The notes below the pieces were generated by a model that was not told the origin of the DNA, searched no databases, and saw only the letters and a program-made list of their open reading frames with translations. 64,000 nucleotides of DNA from Macrothele yani (lineage: Eukaryota > Arthropoda > Arachnida > Araneae > Macrothelidae), in the NCBI GenBank assembly GCA_039090855.1, contig CM077007.1, positions 14,743,515-14,807,514 of the forward strand, in the 5' to 3' direction. The translations under genes and the position numbers were made by a program. This document shows positions 61,701 to 64,000 of the stretch, in pieces. Numbering within the stretch: position 1 is the stretch's first letter; every line of letters begins with the position of its first letter.

Positions 61701-62371
61701 CACTTCATGTGAACCATTACACTACATCCACAAAAAAAGACTATGTGTCACTTTCACTCAAACTGACAGAGCACAGATGGGAAAATCTTCCCCCACTGGA
61801 AACGTGTGACTCGTTTCCACAGCAACAGTTTAGTGCTGCCAGTCTATGTACTTTTGAAATAGCCCTCAGAATTACCCCTCCCCCCCCTTTACTGGTTTAC
61901 CTTTCAGATTTTTGTTTCAAAAATAGTATCTGGCCTTTTTTCAAAATCATTCAGGACTTCTTGTGAGTCAGCATTTTGTTAAGTAAAAAGCTTTTCCAAG
62001 TTGGATGCACTTGATTTTAAAGAAATTAATCAATGAATTTAATCATTTTTTGGTGATTTTACATATTTCGTGGATTGGTGTCCGTGGCAAATTGTGTGGT
62101 CATTAGAAAAGTGTTTTATTCTGTGCTGATACCCATGACCTGTCTCAAGATGATGCAGTGCCAGACAACCCAATTTTCCATTACAAACCTGATTGGCTAT
62201 TCTTTCAGTCATCATTACTCTAATCTGTGAATTTAAAAGGGCGGTGTTCTAACATATATCACTCCCAAACATTATTTTTTTTTTAATTGCTGCTGCAGGG
62301 TTTATTTACCATGAAATGATAGCAACTGTGTTGGCTTCAACTGCTTCCACAACAGCCACTGACAAGCCCAG
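18567..62371 (+). CDS. MAPK8IP1: JNK-interacting protein 1/2 scaffold gene, partial (join of exons; coordinates span introns)
   Basis: The coding chain is 18567-18696, 21797-21902, 29115-29280, 47378-47517, 54671-54853, 59500-59580, with 62299-62371 as a candidate. Every junction has a pyrimidine-AG acceptor and a GT donor, and the leftover bases add up to whole codons each time. The product is a cytoplasmic scaffold. In known JIP1 proteins a docking site holds JNK, the SH3 domain mediates dimerisation, and a C-terminal PTB domain and tail bind kinesin light chain and cargo receptors. Here the low-complexity acidic/Ser region and the SH3 domain are visible. The start exon and PTB domain are not, so the model is partial at both ends. 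The single gene probably stands for both vertebrate JIP1 and JIP2. Introns total about 43 kb and hold nearly all the transposons in the window. Confidence 0.88.
18697..19218. other. Intron 1 of the model, no feature seen
   Basis: A/T-rich noncoding DNA following the exon donor. No transposon boundary or second exon was recognised. Confidence 0.5.
19219..19433 (+). mobile_element. tRNA-derived SINE, diverged copy
   Basis: Begins cccctgtagcacagtggtc and has gaggcatggatgttgtgttt and a decayed core, ending in an A-rich tail. It matches the 46491-46711 copy in order and length with many substitutions. Confidence 0.8.
19752..19852 (+). pseudogene. 5S rRNA-like remnant or 5S-derived SINE
   Basis: The stretch caactgaagctaagcagg matches the internal control region of animal 5S rRNA (gatctcggaagctaagcagg). 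The following tttctggatgtgtgg resembles cttggatgggagacc, and the preceding accaccc fits upstream 5S. Flanks do not give a full 5S gene. The accaccc part is also the complement of the tRNA-like head at 49077, so the assignment is uncertain. Confidence 0.35.
20042..20352 (+). mobile_element. pogo/Tigger-like MITE
   Basis: It starts cagtgaaacctacgttaaca after a TA and ends with gaagtttcagca before a TA. Imperfect terminal repeats of the cagtgaaacc type with TA target duplication are typical of pogo/Tigger nonautonomous elements. No coding sequence is left. Confidence 0.6.
20353..20765. other. Intronic DNA, no feature seen
   Basis: Noncoding; contains a phrase ggtggcagagtcggtgcc near 20690 whose origin I do not recognise. 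Confidence 0.5.
20766..21430 (+). mobile_element. LTR-like block, possible solo LTR plus leader
   Basis: This block is clearly richer in G/C and CpG than its surroundings. It has a TATA-like gggatataaaag at about 20959 with promoter-like sequence around it, and ends near a tggtggcagatcgaac phrase that resembles the primer-binding and leader region of Gypsy-type elements. A 21-bp palindrome lies at 21342-21362. No gag or pol follows, and I could not find a second LTR or target duplication. A CpG-containing host promoter is an alternative. Confidence 0.35.
21797..21902 (+). CDS. MAPK8IP1: JIP1 exon with basic RRRRKLP motif
   Basis: Acceptor ttcttgattacag, donor gtatgt at 21903. It opens in phase 0 as DVHSGDQQHLTSSYDIESF and continues GERRRRKLPQIPLDKK, leaving one base (c) for the next exon. 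The Arg cluster followed by L-P-x-I-P is the strongest feature; a basic run before short hydrophobic residues is what JNK docking sites look like. It joins exon 29115-29280 to give the codon cct (Pro). Confidence 0.8.
21903..22160. other. Intron 2, no feature seen before the Tc1 element
   Basis: A/T-rich intronic DNA; nothing recognised. Confidence 0.5.
22163..23569 (-). mobile_element. Tc1-like transposon, full-length, inactive
   Basis: Terminal inverted repeats are cactgctgttaatagaaatt at the left and its complement at the right (23540-23569), flanked by TA at 22161-22162 and 23570-23571. On the minus strand the transposase is recognisable but split across frames: an N-terminal helix-turn-helix region (about 23324-23070), the first catalytic Asp in FSDESRFN (about 22850), and VMVWGAI (about 22740). 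The later catalytic region is present only in broken frames. Its multiple frameshifts make it dead. Confidence 0.9.
23572..24019. other. Intronic spacer between two Tc1 elements
   Basis: The stretch 23640-24010 resembles the sequence flanking the SINE at 10740-10990 in several phrases (attgtaaatacaaat, catgttgggacaataa, aaatttcttcgttgttcttt). It is therefore itself a dispersed repeat, shared between the two loci. Confidence 0.5.
24022..25470 (-). mobile_element. Tc1-like transposon, full-length, inactive
   Basis: The terminal repeats cactggcgtgcaaaaattaa (left) and ttaatttttgcacaccagtg (right, ending 25470) are flanked by TA at 24020-24021 and 25471-25472. The minus-strand transposase starts near 25241 (MIWPTRHLDAFTRGRVIGKL), with HTH motifs, and is then frameshifted. 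The catalytic segments are a split first Asp region (FTDESRFSLM), FMDDNATLIAQ and PDLNPIEHVWD, the last two in different frames. At least two frameshifts are needed to read it through. It differs in family from the neighbour at 22163. Confidence 0.92.
25720..27080 (-). repeat. Second, older locus of the ~148-bp monomer family, mostly inverted
   Basis: On the minus strand, blocks like the 4235-6190 monomer recur. For example, the complement of 26170-26290 reads aatttctgaaattggg, then agaatatgagatatt, cagcctctagcac and ttaattatttt in the same order. Further complements near 26420, 26530, 26660, 26817 and 26957 carry the aatttttcaaatcg-like block, 110-157 bp apart. One unit near 25865 (accccctagtggcac) appears to be in plus orientation. 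Divergence is high. Confidence 0.6.
27081..28323. other. Intron 2, no gene seen
   Basis: The phrase cagctttactcacttctgct at 27190 recurs as cagctttacttacttctcct at 32948, each followed by cccacc-aagaa, which points to a shared old repeat of unknown type. No exon recognised. Confidence 0.45.
28324..28425 (+). repeat. Three-copy ~36-bp tandem repeat
   Basis: Units of tgaaaatgcttgaatgtctg followed by rtatrtactctg repeat three times with few changes. Confidence 0.9.
29115..29280 (+). CDS. MAPK8IP1: JIP1 exon, candidate JNK docking region
   Basis: Acceptor ttacttcctcag, donor gtactg at 29281. The frame reads LSKFGKWPRRFPVSLEPEGD, then a Lys/Ser/Glu-rich stretch and FLEIEDSGGYIRPYLR. WPRRFPVSL has two arginines followed by a V-x-L pair, the general form of a MAPK docking (D) site (basic residues, spacer, hydrophobic-x-hydrophobic); vertebrate JIP1 has RPKRPTTLNLF in the equivalent region. 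That equivalence is inference. The exon ends with two bases (ag) of a split Arg codon that is completed 18 kb away. Confidence 0.82.
29281..29572. other. Start of the 18-kb intron, no feature seen
   Basis: A/T-rich intronic DNA between the donor and a SINE. Confidence 0.5.
29574..29796 (+). mobile_element. tRNA-derived SINE with poly-A tail
   Basis: Begins gccgccccggtggcgcagtg (A box in tggcgcagtggtctaag), has a B-box-like ggattggaatcctgg, the core gtgaccctaaattaggg, and ends in 16 A residues. The flanks share aaaagtca (29563-29570 and 29793-29800), a probable short target duplication. Confidence 0.9.
29800..31149. other. Intronic DNA, no feature seen
   Basis: No open frame with domain similarity, no terminal repeats. 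The open frame 30415-30597 on the minus strand is unremarkable. Confidence 0.5.
31150..32330 (-). pseudogene. Penelope-like element fragment: reverse transcriptase core and GIY-YIG end
   Basis: On the minus strand from about 32190 the frame reads GVPTESSLSPFLTEIFLQYI and then VWLQYEDDTFVVSPH. The latter is the catalytic Y-x-D-D box of Penelope reverse transcriptases (typically YVDDTF), followed by FTIHEEVNNIINFLDVCLAR. A separate minus-strand frame 31422-31150 begins VHKIPIS and includes LTEHKKDI, matching the start and EH helix of the GIY-YIG domain, although the Cys/YIG residues are lost. Frameshifts and stops separate the parts. A near-perfect palindrome lies between them (31584-31627). 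Confidence 0.8.
31584..31627. repeat. 44-bp near-perfect palindrome
   Basis: Left half cattagaataattctcgatg plus tc, right half its complement with one mismatch (c/a). No loop. Confidence 0.9.
32331..33229. other. Intronic DNA, probable old repeat
   Basis: The stretch 32690-33000 shares a short block with 27180-27230 but I cannot name the family. No exon seen. Confidence 0.45.
33230..33284 (+). repeat. (TA)n microsatellite at the 5' edge of RTE copy A
   Basis: About 27 uninterrupted ta units directly abut the 5'-truncated RTE copy. Confidence 0.95.
33285..35279 (+). mobile_element. RTE-type LINE copy A, 5'-truncated
   Basis: It aligns base for base with the longer copy at 44925-47140. It lacks the endonuclease and begins in the linker. 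The 3' end is the typical RTE short-period tail, (atg)n then at. Coding runs 33543-33989, then a stop (ctctga versus ctcagg in copy C), then 34056-35255. This is the longest surviving reverse-transcriptase frame of the three copies. Confidence 0.92.
34056..35255 (+). pseudogene. RTE reverse transcriptase, C-terminal 399 codons open
   Basis: Reverse transcriptase motifs are in order: QAGFRSGYSTIDHI, MAFIDYEKAFDSV (first catalytic Asp), then the GVRQRDTISPKLFN motif, where the usual RQGD has become RQRD, and LTHLRFADDVVIFA with the FADD catalytic box. The C-terminal region has YGAETWTLTKRD, the W-x-GHTARR stretch and a basic RKRPRRRPHGRWVDEI segment common to RTE proteins. In an active element this enzyme copies RNA at a nicked target. 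The N-terminus is in another frame and the endonuclease is missing, so the copy is not autonomous. Confidence 0.9.
35280..35357 (-). mobile_element. Inverted 3' fragment of an RTE copy
   Basis: This is the reverse complement of the last ~75 bp of the RTE (attgtggaagaggc-like, then gaccttcgtccagcagtgg and gataatggttgacaa). It faces copy A tail to tail, with the two (atg)n tails meeting near 35279. Confidence 0.92.
35830..36398 (+). pseudogene. hAT transposase part 1: BED-like zinc finger and N-terminal core
   Basis: Starts MGKCKFQTSWLSKTDCFSV; a CVVC pair followed by H-A-Q-S-V-K-H makes a BED/TTF-type zinc finger at about residues 38-63 that would bind the element ends. The frame stops near 36207 and resumes in another frame from 36221, with FPQCVPDRFFLSETKVSYLI and GPYFHNQMIKDAQGS, typical of hAT proteins just before the catalytic core. 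Interrupted exactly at ggttca-ta by the Tc1 element. Confidence 0.8.
36400..37913 (-). mobile_element. Tc1-like transposon inserted in the hAT gene
   Basis: The terminal repeats cactgctggacaattgctaa and the complement of cactgccggacaattgctaa are flanked by TA at 36398-36399 and 37914-37915. Minus-strand transposase pieces: MSSRHHLDDFTRGRIIGKM with HTH motifs (37653-37351), LFSDESRFSLSSD (37427-37092), then MDDNATCHRTVAVQ and SPDPNPIENVWDAL (36954-36697). The three acidic catalytic positions are present, but the frames are broken. Removing the element and one TA restores the hAT reading frame across the junction. Confidence 0.93.
37914..38254 (+). pseudogene. hAT transposase part 2: catalytic core segment
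   Basis: The frame continues directly from 36397 across the Tc1 as YYSIQFDETTNAENEKELQI (FDET includes the first catalytic Asp of the hAT RNase H-like core). It goes on through LLGSDGPNVNIKV and GTCNIHVVHNAFL, a conserved hAT block with the CxxH-like turn. It is broken at ctttcct by the LINE. Confidence 0.88.
38349..39723 (-). pseudogene. LINE reverse transcriptase domain, frameshifted
   Basis: Motifs in order on the minus strand: AIIVPLYKGKGDQ, NYRGISLLSMPGKVF, GFMPGKGCTNQIF, FTAFIDLEKAYDQV (first Asp), GVRQGCAMSPWLFNIFMD, then after a frameshift CRLLYADDTVLLAES (YADD box) and a C-terminal region with MIRWFGHVERM and GRKVRGRPRKTW. At least two frame breaks remain. All catalytic Asp residues can be seen. 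Confidence 0.9.
39689..40315 (-). pseudogene. LINE endonuclease domain, mutated
   Basis: An APE-type endonuclease domain is recognisable by VVVYAPCVSE, VIIARDFNARVG (the usual GDFN has become RDFN) and KSVIDFVVYDQRLKHL. The final SDH motif is missing because the frame runs straight into the KDAIIVPLYKGKGD region of the reverse transcriptase. This shows an internal deletion of the linker between endonuclease and reverse transcriptase. Confidence 0.82.
40779..42218 (+). pseudogene. hAT transposase part 3: C-terminal half with dimerisation domain
   Basis: Begins FLKDLNELGEECSYIA and shifts frame near 40930 into an open frame ending at 42218. This holds VLSRWLTLRDSCECLLEQSP, PKKCAALISTRKFK and the hAT dimerisation signature SHGSRDVERGFSQSGRILTD (about 41695-41754). 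The last ~120 residues are Lys/Glu-rich (NLKKKEEEEKYAKI and so on) and probably form a coiled coil. The frame from 40930 is about 430 codons without a stop, which shows how recent the hAT copy is relative to others here. Confidence 0.88.
42226..42598 (+). repeat. Diverged tandem duplication in hAT 3' noncoding region
   Basis: aaagcagaacttatgca at 42221 recurs at 42430, and both are followed by aataattta, caaactttt/ccaactttt, aataaat, then ctacatttgtcac/ctgcatttgtcac, at the same offsets, giving a period near 205 bp. Confidence 0.8.
42697..43686 (+). mobile_element. RTE-type LINE copy B, 5'-truncated
   Basis: It aligns with copy C from 45916 on, starting within the reverse transcriptase at NIINNIYENASAAIRLFE. 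The frame is open from the (ta)n repeat to a stop near 43677: GKGVRQGDTISPKLFN, FADDVVIFATTPSEL, and the C-terminal basic region. Unlike A, it keeps RQGD. Bounded by (ta)n on both sides: 42674-42696 and 43686-43717. Confidence 0.9.
43686..43717 (+). repeat. (TA)n between RTE copies B and C
   Basis: About 15 ta units follow the (atg)n tail of copy B, and the 5' end of copy C starts immediately after. Confidence 0.95.
43927..45534 (+). pseudogene. RTE endonuclease and N-terminal polyprotein, one in-frame stop
   Basis: APE-type endonuclease: LATYNGCSL, VGLSEVRRKGE (catalytic Glu), then the TAG at 44461, then LKIIMGDFNAKIGQ, GTTSEIDFIMCNKKF and NTGSDHRLVRCKMH. The catalytic Asp/Asn of GDFN, the Asp of SEIDF and the Asp/His of SDH are all intact. 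The linker from about 44900 matches copy A. The final part has MKRGKAPGEDGITVDII, the entry to the reverse transcriptase. It nicks target DNA for priming in an active element. Confidence 0.92.
45690..47123 (+). pseudogene. RTE reverse transcriptase, split by frameshift and SINE
   Basis: 45690-46448 holds FIDYEKAFDSV, GKGDRQGDTISPK and FADDVVIFATSPSEL; an extra t near 46420 then ends the frame. After the SINE, 46713-47123 continues YGAETWTLTKRDIQ to the C-terminus. The two parts join exactly if one copy of agtgcttacgta and the SINE are removed, apart from the frameshift. Confidence 0.92.
46491..46711 (+). mobile_element. tRNA-derived SINE, best copy, with 12-bp target duplication
   Basis: Flanked by agtgcttacgta at 46479-46490 and 46712-46723, interrupting RTE copy C. 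The head is gccgccccggtggcgcagtg with an A box (tggcgcagtggtctaag) and a perfect B box (ggttcgaatcc) for RNA polymerase III. The body contains gaggcatggatgttgtgttt, gtgaccctaaattaggg and gacgggcgactgc, ending caataaaa plus poly-A. This is the youngest insertion in the nest and can serve as the family reference. Confidence 0.95.
47140..47170 (+). repeat. (TA)n(CA)n microsatellite after RTE copy C
   Basis: atatatatat then acacacac, directly 3' of the (atg)n tail. Confidence 0.95.
47378..47517 (+). CDS. MAPK8IP1: JIP1 exon, acidic Ser-rich linker, between two hAT elements
   Basis: Acceptor aaataaatactgtag (a weak pyrimidine tract), donor gtgagc at 47518. Joined to the previous exon it reads RYRYEKCSNEEERSPEDPQE, then RLSTDVDSGHSSSHSPDG and VKSFSPANN plus one base. 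Several S-P sites (ERSPED, SHSPDG, SFSPAN) are potential proline-directed phosphorylation sites, in keeping with a JNK scaffold. A hAT terminal repeat ends 70 bp upstream of this exon and another hAT begins 50 bp downstream. Confidence 0.82.
47567..48959 (+). mobile_element. Second hAT element with terminal repeats and a transposase fragment
   Basis: Starts cagggtgtctactggtcatg and ends with the complement of cagggtgtctactgattttc, with tcatgaaa-type repeats just inside each end. At about 1.4 kb it is an internally deleted element. The flanking 8 bp (tatgtgtt and gtgttatg) share only gtgtt, so the target duplication is imperfect. A (ta)n run lies at 47758-47780. Confidence 0.85.
47788..48330 (+). 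pseudogene. hAT transposase C-terminal fragment
   Basis: Frame 47788-47991 gives FNPKEDKLDHFLMNLLQSAN; a shift near 47970 gives FHGNAAVERGFSVNKELLIE, the hAT dimerisation signature, and continues with SVYRAILSLGGLAHSEKELN and a Lys-rich tail. It is a different family from the 35367 element: the repeats share only the first six bases (cagggt/cagggc). Confidence 0.82.
48960..49295 (+). other. Intronic DNA with a tRNA-like SINE head
   Basis: At 49077-49140 tcctgggtggtgtaatgg is followed by atcgggagatactggttcga and ttcccactcc, an A-box/B-box pair of a tRNA-derived retroposon. The 3' end is not clear. It appears to be the same family as the minus-strand remnant at 16141-16235. Confidence 0.5.
49296..50623 (+). 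mobile_element. Tc1/mariner-type transposon with long terminal repeats, inactive
   Basis: Starts cagggtgattcaaaaaggac after TA (49294-49295). The inner part of the terminal repeat (ttattcagaat, gaggcattaatctgtag, aaaacac) is found inverted at 50555-50610; the outermost ~20 bp of the right end are missing. The plus-strand transposase is recognisable from TGVEHVHGMFWFEETKSMTT (DUF4817-like N-terminus), VIFSDESSFHVSGKVN, CFQQDGTPPHYYTD and WPPCSPNLTPLNFF. Stops and frame changes break it, and the third catalytic Asp region has N for D (PNLTPLNF). Confidence 0.88.
50630..50682 (+). repeat. (ATGC)n(ATAC)n(AGAC)n compound microsatellite
   Basis: catgcatgcatgcatac, then atacatac, then repeated agac units. 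Confidence 0.95.
50690..51018. other. Intronic DNA, no feature seen
   Basis: Noncoding; nothing recognised. Confidence 0.5.
51019..51925 (+). mobile_element. Possible hAT remnant
   Basis: Begins cagggttcccgtgcaacctg, followed by aaacctgaaattctcaggga, a start seen in many animal hAT elements. Weak inverted matches to this lie at 51850-51925 (aatttctgagtaggaactt). No transposase motif was recognised inside. Confidence 0.4.
51926..52439. other. Intronic DNA with short local duplications
   Basis: aaataaatgaagtccattca and similar phrases repeat near 52240-52300; no gene. Confidence 0.5.
52440..53020 (-). mobile_element. Very old Tc1-like remnant
   Basis: gagattgggcattatcatga and tggaatactgcattattccc at 52720-52760 parallel gagtcgggcattatcttgtt and ggaagatggctccc in the Tc1 element at 22163-23569, in the same orientation. 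No terminal repeats or open frame remain. Confidence 0.4.
53079..54190 (-). mobile_element. mariner transposon, internally damaged
   Basis: Left end ccaggtcgttcggaaaataa after TA; right end carries the complement (ccattattttctgaatgg) before TA at 54191. On the minus strand: EHTVRQWFEKFSYGDMNL (HTH), VTCDEKRVLYSN (first Asp region, usually TGDEKW), HHNTRPHVSRMMKQKL (usually HDNARPH, so the second catalytic Asp is His) and ANSPDLASTDFHLF (third Asp kept). Order and spacing match mariner DD34D transposases. Multiple stops. Confidence 0.9.
54193..54670. other. End of intron before the SH3 exon
   Basis: Noncoding. A splice-bounded 40-nt stretch (54384-54423) was examined and rejected as an exon because it would shift the frame. 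Confidence 0.5.
54671..54853 (+). CDS. MAPK8IP1: JIP1 exon with N-terminal two-thirds of SH3 domain
   Basis: Acceptor aatcatgtatttag, donor gtattc at 54854. The previous exon's g plus at gives Asp, then TISSSSSSTLSSVPPAS, a Ser-rich linker. The SH3 starts at ATHRGLHKFIPRHDDEIEVE and continues IGDPVYVQKEDDDYWCEG. Human JIP1 has [20 protein letters not shown] and DYWYE at the same positions, so the family call is strong. The W of DYW is the conserved SH3 tryptophan. The JIP SH3 is used for homodimerisation rather than for typical PxxP ligands; the loop residues here are consistent with that. Confidence 0.95.
55094..55320 (+). mobile_element. tRNA-derived SINE, old copy
   Basis: Shares the head pattern (accctggcgaccaagt), a B-box-like gttcgagtcctgg, aagcatgggtggtgtgtctg, a decayed aattaaggacagggaactg core and an A-rich tail with the 46491-46711 family. 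Confidence 0.75.
55321..55794. other. Intronic DNA, no feature seen
   Basis: Noncoding; T-rich run at 55505-55527. Confidence 0.5.
55795..56904 (+). mobile_element. pogo/Tigger-like transposon remnant
   Basis: Starts cagtcaaaactctttgtagc after TA; the right end carries aatttcgttataacgggttt, the inverted form of a Tigger-type end. Near 56180-56410 the plus strand encodes EDDMENLNYYFDVSPVNAVE, then NQGFYTEEISTYLNVM and KRKQTVLISYF, resembling the C-terminal end of pogo transposases. A ~92-bp unit containing ttgtttggttta and tataagaaatataaaatgtt is duplicated in tandem at 55829-56010. Confidence 0.7.
57285..57910 (+). mobile_element. LINE 3' fragments, old (same family as 38255-40778)
   Basis: Near 57355 the frame RMSR-FGHV matches the MIRWFGHVERM region of the LINE, followed by decayed homologues of the C-terminus. 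At 57880-57905 gaatctcagagaacagctta is the complement of the tail at 38270. The block at 57765-57800 (tctcaagggtggtagatgat) matches the LINE 5' region near 40486, so the copy is rearranged. Confidence 0.6.
57696..57733 (+). repeat. (CA)n microsatellite
   Basis: acacacac units with two cg interruptions, inside the LINE remnant. Confidence 0.95.
57911..59499. other. Intron 5, mostly no feature
   Basis: Apart from the microexon candidate at 58006, I see only a (TC)n(TCAC)n run at 59029-59060. No transposon boundary was found. Confidence 0.5.
58006..58017 (+). CDS. MAPK8IP1: Candidate 12-nt in-frame microexon inside SH3
   Basis: The sequence atctggcatcag sits between a strong acceptor (tatttttctgttttag) and a consensus donor gtatgt. 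Inserted between exons 54671-54853 and 59500-59580 it keeps the frame and adds Asp-Leu-Ala-Ser just after DYWCE, in a loop of the SH3 domain. Twelve-nt matches to splice consensus can arise by chance in 4.6 kb of intron, so this is a hypothesis. Confidence 0.35.
59500..59580 (+). CDS. MAPK8IP1: JIP1 exon with C-terminal third of SH3 domain
   Basis: Acceptor ttcatttttgcag, donor gtaata at 59581. Reads VNLRTGISGVFPSAYVTDVE then YTDFDP plus one base. Human JIP1 has NMRTGARGVFPAYYAIEV at this place, so G-V-F-P and the closing beta strand of the SH3 are present. The intron that splits the SH3 is in phase 1 after C-E-G. Confidence 0.95.
59581..60548. other. Intron after the SH3 exon, no feature seen
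   Basis: A/T-rich noncoding DNA. Confidence 0.5.
60551..61866 (-). mobile_element. mariner-type transposon, inactive
   Basis: Left end agctgttctgaaagtatgtg after TA; right end has the complement-like catagactgg/tttcaaaag pattern. On the minus strand: QRIAIEFCVKLRKRARERF (N-terminus, near 61650), WFLLQDNVRPHVTQVAMQDL (second catalytic Asp) and HPPYSPDLAPFNFWDFPTLK (third region) in one open frame 60999-60544. The N-terminal part is frameshifted, and the middle is altered by an inverted repeat at 61044-61151. Confidence 0.88.
61044..61151. repeat. Inverted repeat inside the mariner element
   Basis: cgagtttgtggttcttccaaaa and its complement ttttggaagaaccacaaactcg form 21-22-bp arms about 60 bp apart. 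Confidence 0.9.
61867..62298. other. Intronic DNA, no feature seen
   Basis: Noncoding, with a T-rich run just before the candidate exon acceptor. Confidence 0.5.
62299..62371 (+). CDS. MAPK8IP1: Candidate JIP1 exon between SH3 and PTB
   Basis: Acceptor ttaattgctgctgcag preceded by a long T run, donor gtagga at 62372. In the required phase it is fully open: the split Gly codon, then FIYHEMIATVLASTAS and TTATDKP, ending with two bases. The corresponding segment in vertebrates is a short, poorly conserved linker before the PTB domain, so homology cannot decide it. Phase, both splice sites and position fit. Confidence 0.5.
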
Positions 62372-62435
62372 GTAGGAAAGTGCATTGAAGATATAACAAC
62401 ATTGTGTGGCTCTGTGGAAAAGTTGGGCTGCTATT

Positions 62436-62517
62436 TTTTTTTCTTTTTGATTGAAGTCTTAACGACCACCATGAGCAACTTGTTAGGCTATACCACTGCG
62501 CCACCGAGACGGCTGGG
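62436..62517 (-). mobile_element. tRNA-derived SINE, internally deleted
   Basis: On the minus strand it begins gccgtctcggtggcgcagtg, jumps directly to acaagttgctcatggtggtc and ends gttaagacttcaat plus an A-rich tail. The centre of the family sequence is missing. Confidence 0.8.
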
Positions 62518-62561
62518 TAGCTTTGCAGAACCGTTGTGCCATTTTGATACTGAGAATGAAA

Positions 62562-62599
62562 GTCAGTGCAATATATATATTTATATATATTGCACTGAC
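62562..62599. repeat. 38-bp palindrome with A/T centre
   Basis: gtcagtgcaatatatatat followed by ttatatatattgcactgac; the halves are complementary except at the centre. Confidence 0.9.
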
Positions 62600-64000
62600 A
62601 CTTCATTTATATATATATATTGTGTACAGGTTTATTGTTTCAGAAGGCATTTGAACATTGTTGCTACATAGCTGAATAGCTTGTTGCAGAAGTGGCTCTT
62701 TCCAAGGGGGGTAGTGGAGCCCATCTTTACCTGAAATTTATAAGCCAAAACCTTTTTTTTTTCTTTGTTTGAATAGGGATATATAGAAATATCCCCATAG
62801 ATATAACTGTACTAAGTCTGCGTTCACTTTGTTTATCTTTCTCTCTCTCTCCTGCTTTTGTCCTGCAGTGTCATTGCAGCCACAGCACTTACTTTTTCCG
62901 TATACATGATTTACTAAATGGAATAACTATGAACTATTTCCAGAATTGTGTGGCATAGATTTCAATGCACCAATCAAAGCTCCTGAACCCTCGGGAAAGA
63001 TGCACAAGCATGCAGCAAGCTTGTAATGCCTCCATGGAGTTAATCAGACCTATCCCTTTGCACTAAACATACTTGGCTGAAGTGCTGATTATTTCTCCAT
63101 GTGACAACTTTAGCAGTTAAAAGTAATGCAGCAGCCATATTAATCCTGTGAATTTTTGTAGCTGTGTGCAGTTGTGAAGTGTGAACACAACTGTGGTATT
63201 AAATCTCAATATTTACAATAAACGAAGCAGATTGTTTACTGAATAACAAGTTTAGTACAATGAATTTTAAACAAAAATTGAAAATAAAATATGTAGAACC
63301 ACGTCAGCCTCATGATTTTGTTCTTGCCAGGAACATAGGTGAACTGGACAAACCTAAAGGCAACTTCTTCATGTTATTATTATTGAAAATAACTTGTGGA
63401 CCTGTAATTATTATTATTATTATAACAACTTATGGGACCTACAATTATTAAAAACAATTTATAAAACCTATAATGTGGTGGTTATGTATGCATTGTCTGA
63501 CGCAATAGTTACATACTGTGAATATATATATTTTGACATCCCCACCTACACTGGCTCGCTACTAGCATAACTTGAATAATAAATATGCAATTGATTTGAA
63601 ACCTGTTTGAAATTTGTCCAGTTGTTAAAGATATTAGGATTGATGGTTCATTGATAGAATTTTCTGAATGCAAAATCTTCCTTTTATAAGTTTTGTTTTT
63701 TGTGGTCCCTTTCATGATCTGCATTTAAACTTGGTCCCAGTCGAGCTGTAACAGTGAGCTGTAACAATGTTCAAGTGCTATCTTTAACAACGAACTTGTG
63801 AATGGTATGCTAAAGCGTTAGTGATGGATCCTGACTATTACGAGGGTATCTGAAACATTTGCCATCTGATAAAGAAATACAAGGCTTTTTTTTTTTTATT
63901 AATTTTTATTACCTCACATAAAATCTACATATGGATAGCTTCTCCAATAGTATTGTATTATGTGTATTTTTGTTGTCAAAGAGAAGTAATTAAATTTATT
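62600..64000. other. Right-hand intronic or intergenic DNA, no gene seen
   Basis: I looked for PTB-domain exons of JIP1 (for example FLGSVEV-like or YHKG-like words) and found none. A simple (att)n run lies at 63408-63425. Several short open frames have no domain. Confidence 0.5.

Noticed and set aside
62875..62917. Acceptor-like ttttgtcctgcag with open sequence
   Set aside because: In the required phase it reaches a stop without a donor.

Overview
This is eukaryotic nuclear DNA from a repeat-rich, AT-rich animal genome. It has spliced exons with GT/AG borders, long introns, tRNA-derived SINEs, RTE-type LINEs, Penelope-like elements, hAT, Tc1/mariner and pogo/Tigger transposons, and many microsatellites. 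The mix suggests an invertebrate. An arthropod, possibly a chelicerate such as a horseshoe crab, spider or scorpion, is my best guess, but that is inference. No bacterial-style genes, operons or CRISPR arrays are present.

One host gene can be supported: a plus-strand orthologue of JNK-interacting protein 1/2 (MAPK8IP1; Aplip1 in flies), a scaffold that binds JNK-pathway kinases and kinesin-1 cargo. Six exons chain together in perfect reading phase: 18567-18696, 21797-21902, 29115-29280, 47378-47517, 54671-54853 and 59500-59580. The last two encode an SH3 domain that matches JIP1. A seventh exon (62299-62371) and a 12-nt in-frame microexon (58006-58017), which would lengthen a loop of the SH3 domain, are candidates. 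The first coding exon and the PTB domain were not found; the PTB domain should lie beyond the right edge.

Layout. 1-1161: 3' end of a hAT transposon. About 4235-6190: a degenerate array of roughly 148-bp monomers with trimeric higher-order structure. 6987-7082: a perfect hairpin. 7265-8727: Penelope-like fragments, two of them inverted. 8840-10040: repeated noncoding DNA. 10488-18300: intergenic or upstream DNA with SINE, LINE and fold-back insertions. 18567-29280: JIP exons 1-3, with an LTR-like block, a Tigger MITE and two complete but dead Tc1-like elements between them; a diverged, mostly inverted copy of the 148-bp family lies at 25720-27080. 29281-47377: an 18-kb intron made mostly of nested transposons. 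A hAT element (35367-47307) contains a Tc1-like element, an internally deleted LINE and two RTE copies, and one RTE copy contains a SINE. A second hAT (47567-48959) begins 50 bp after exon 4. 48960-59499: mariner, hAT, SINE and pogo insertions around exon 5. 59581-64000: mariner and SINE remnants and the candidate exon 7.

The transposable elements have no intact open reading frames, so all are probably dead, but their order of insertion can be read base by base.
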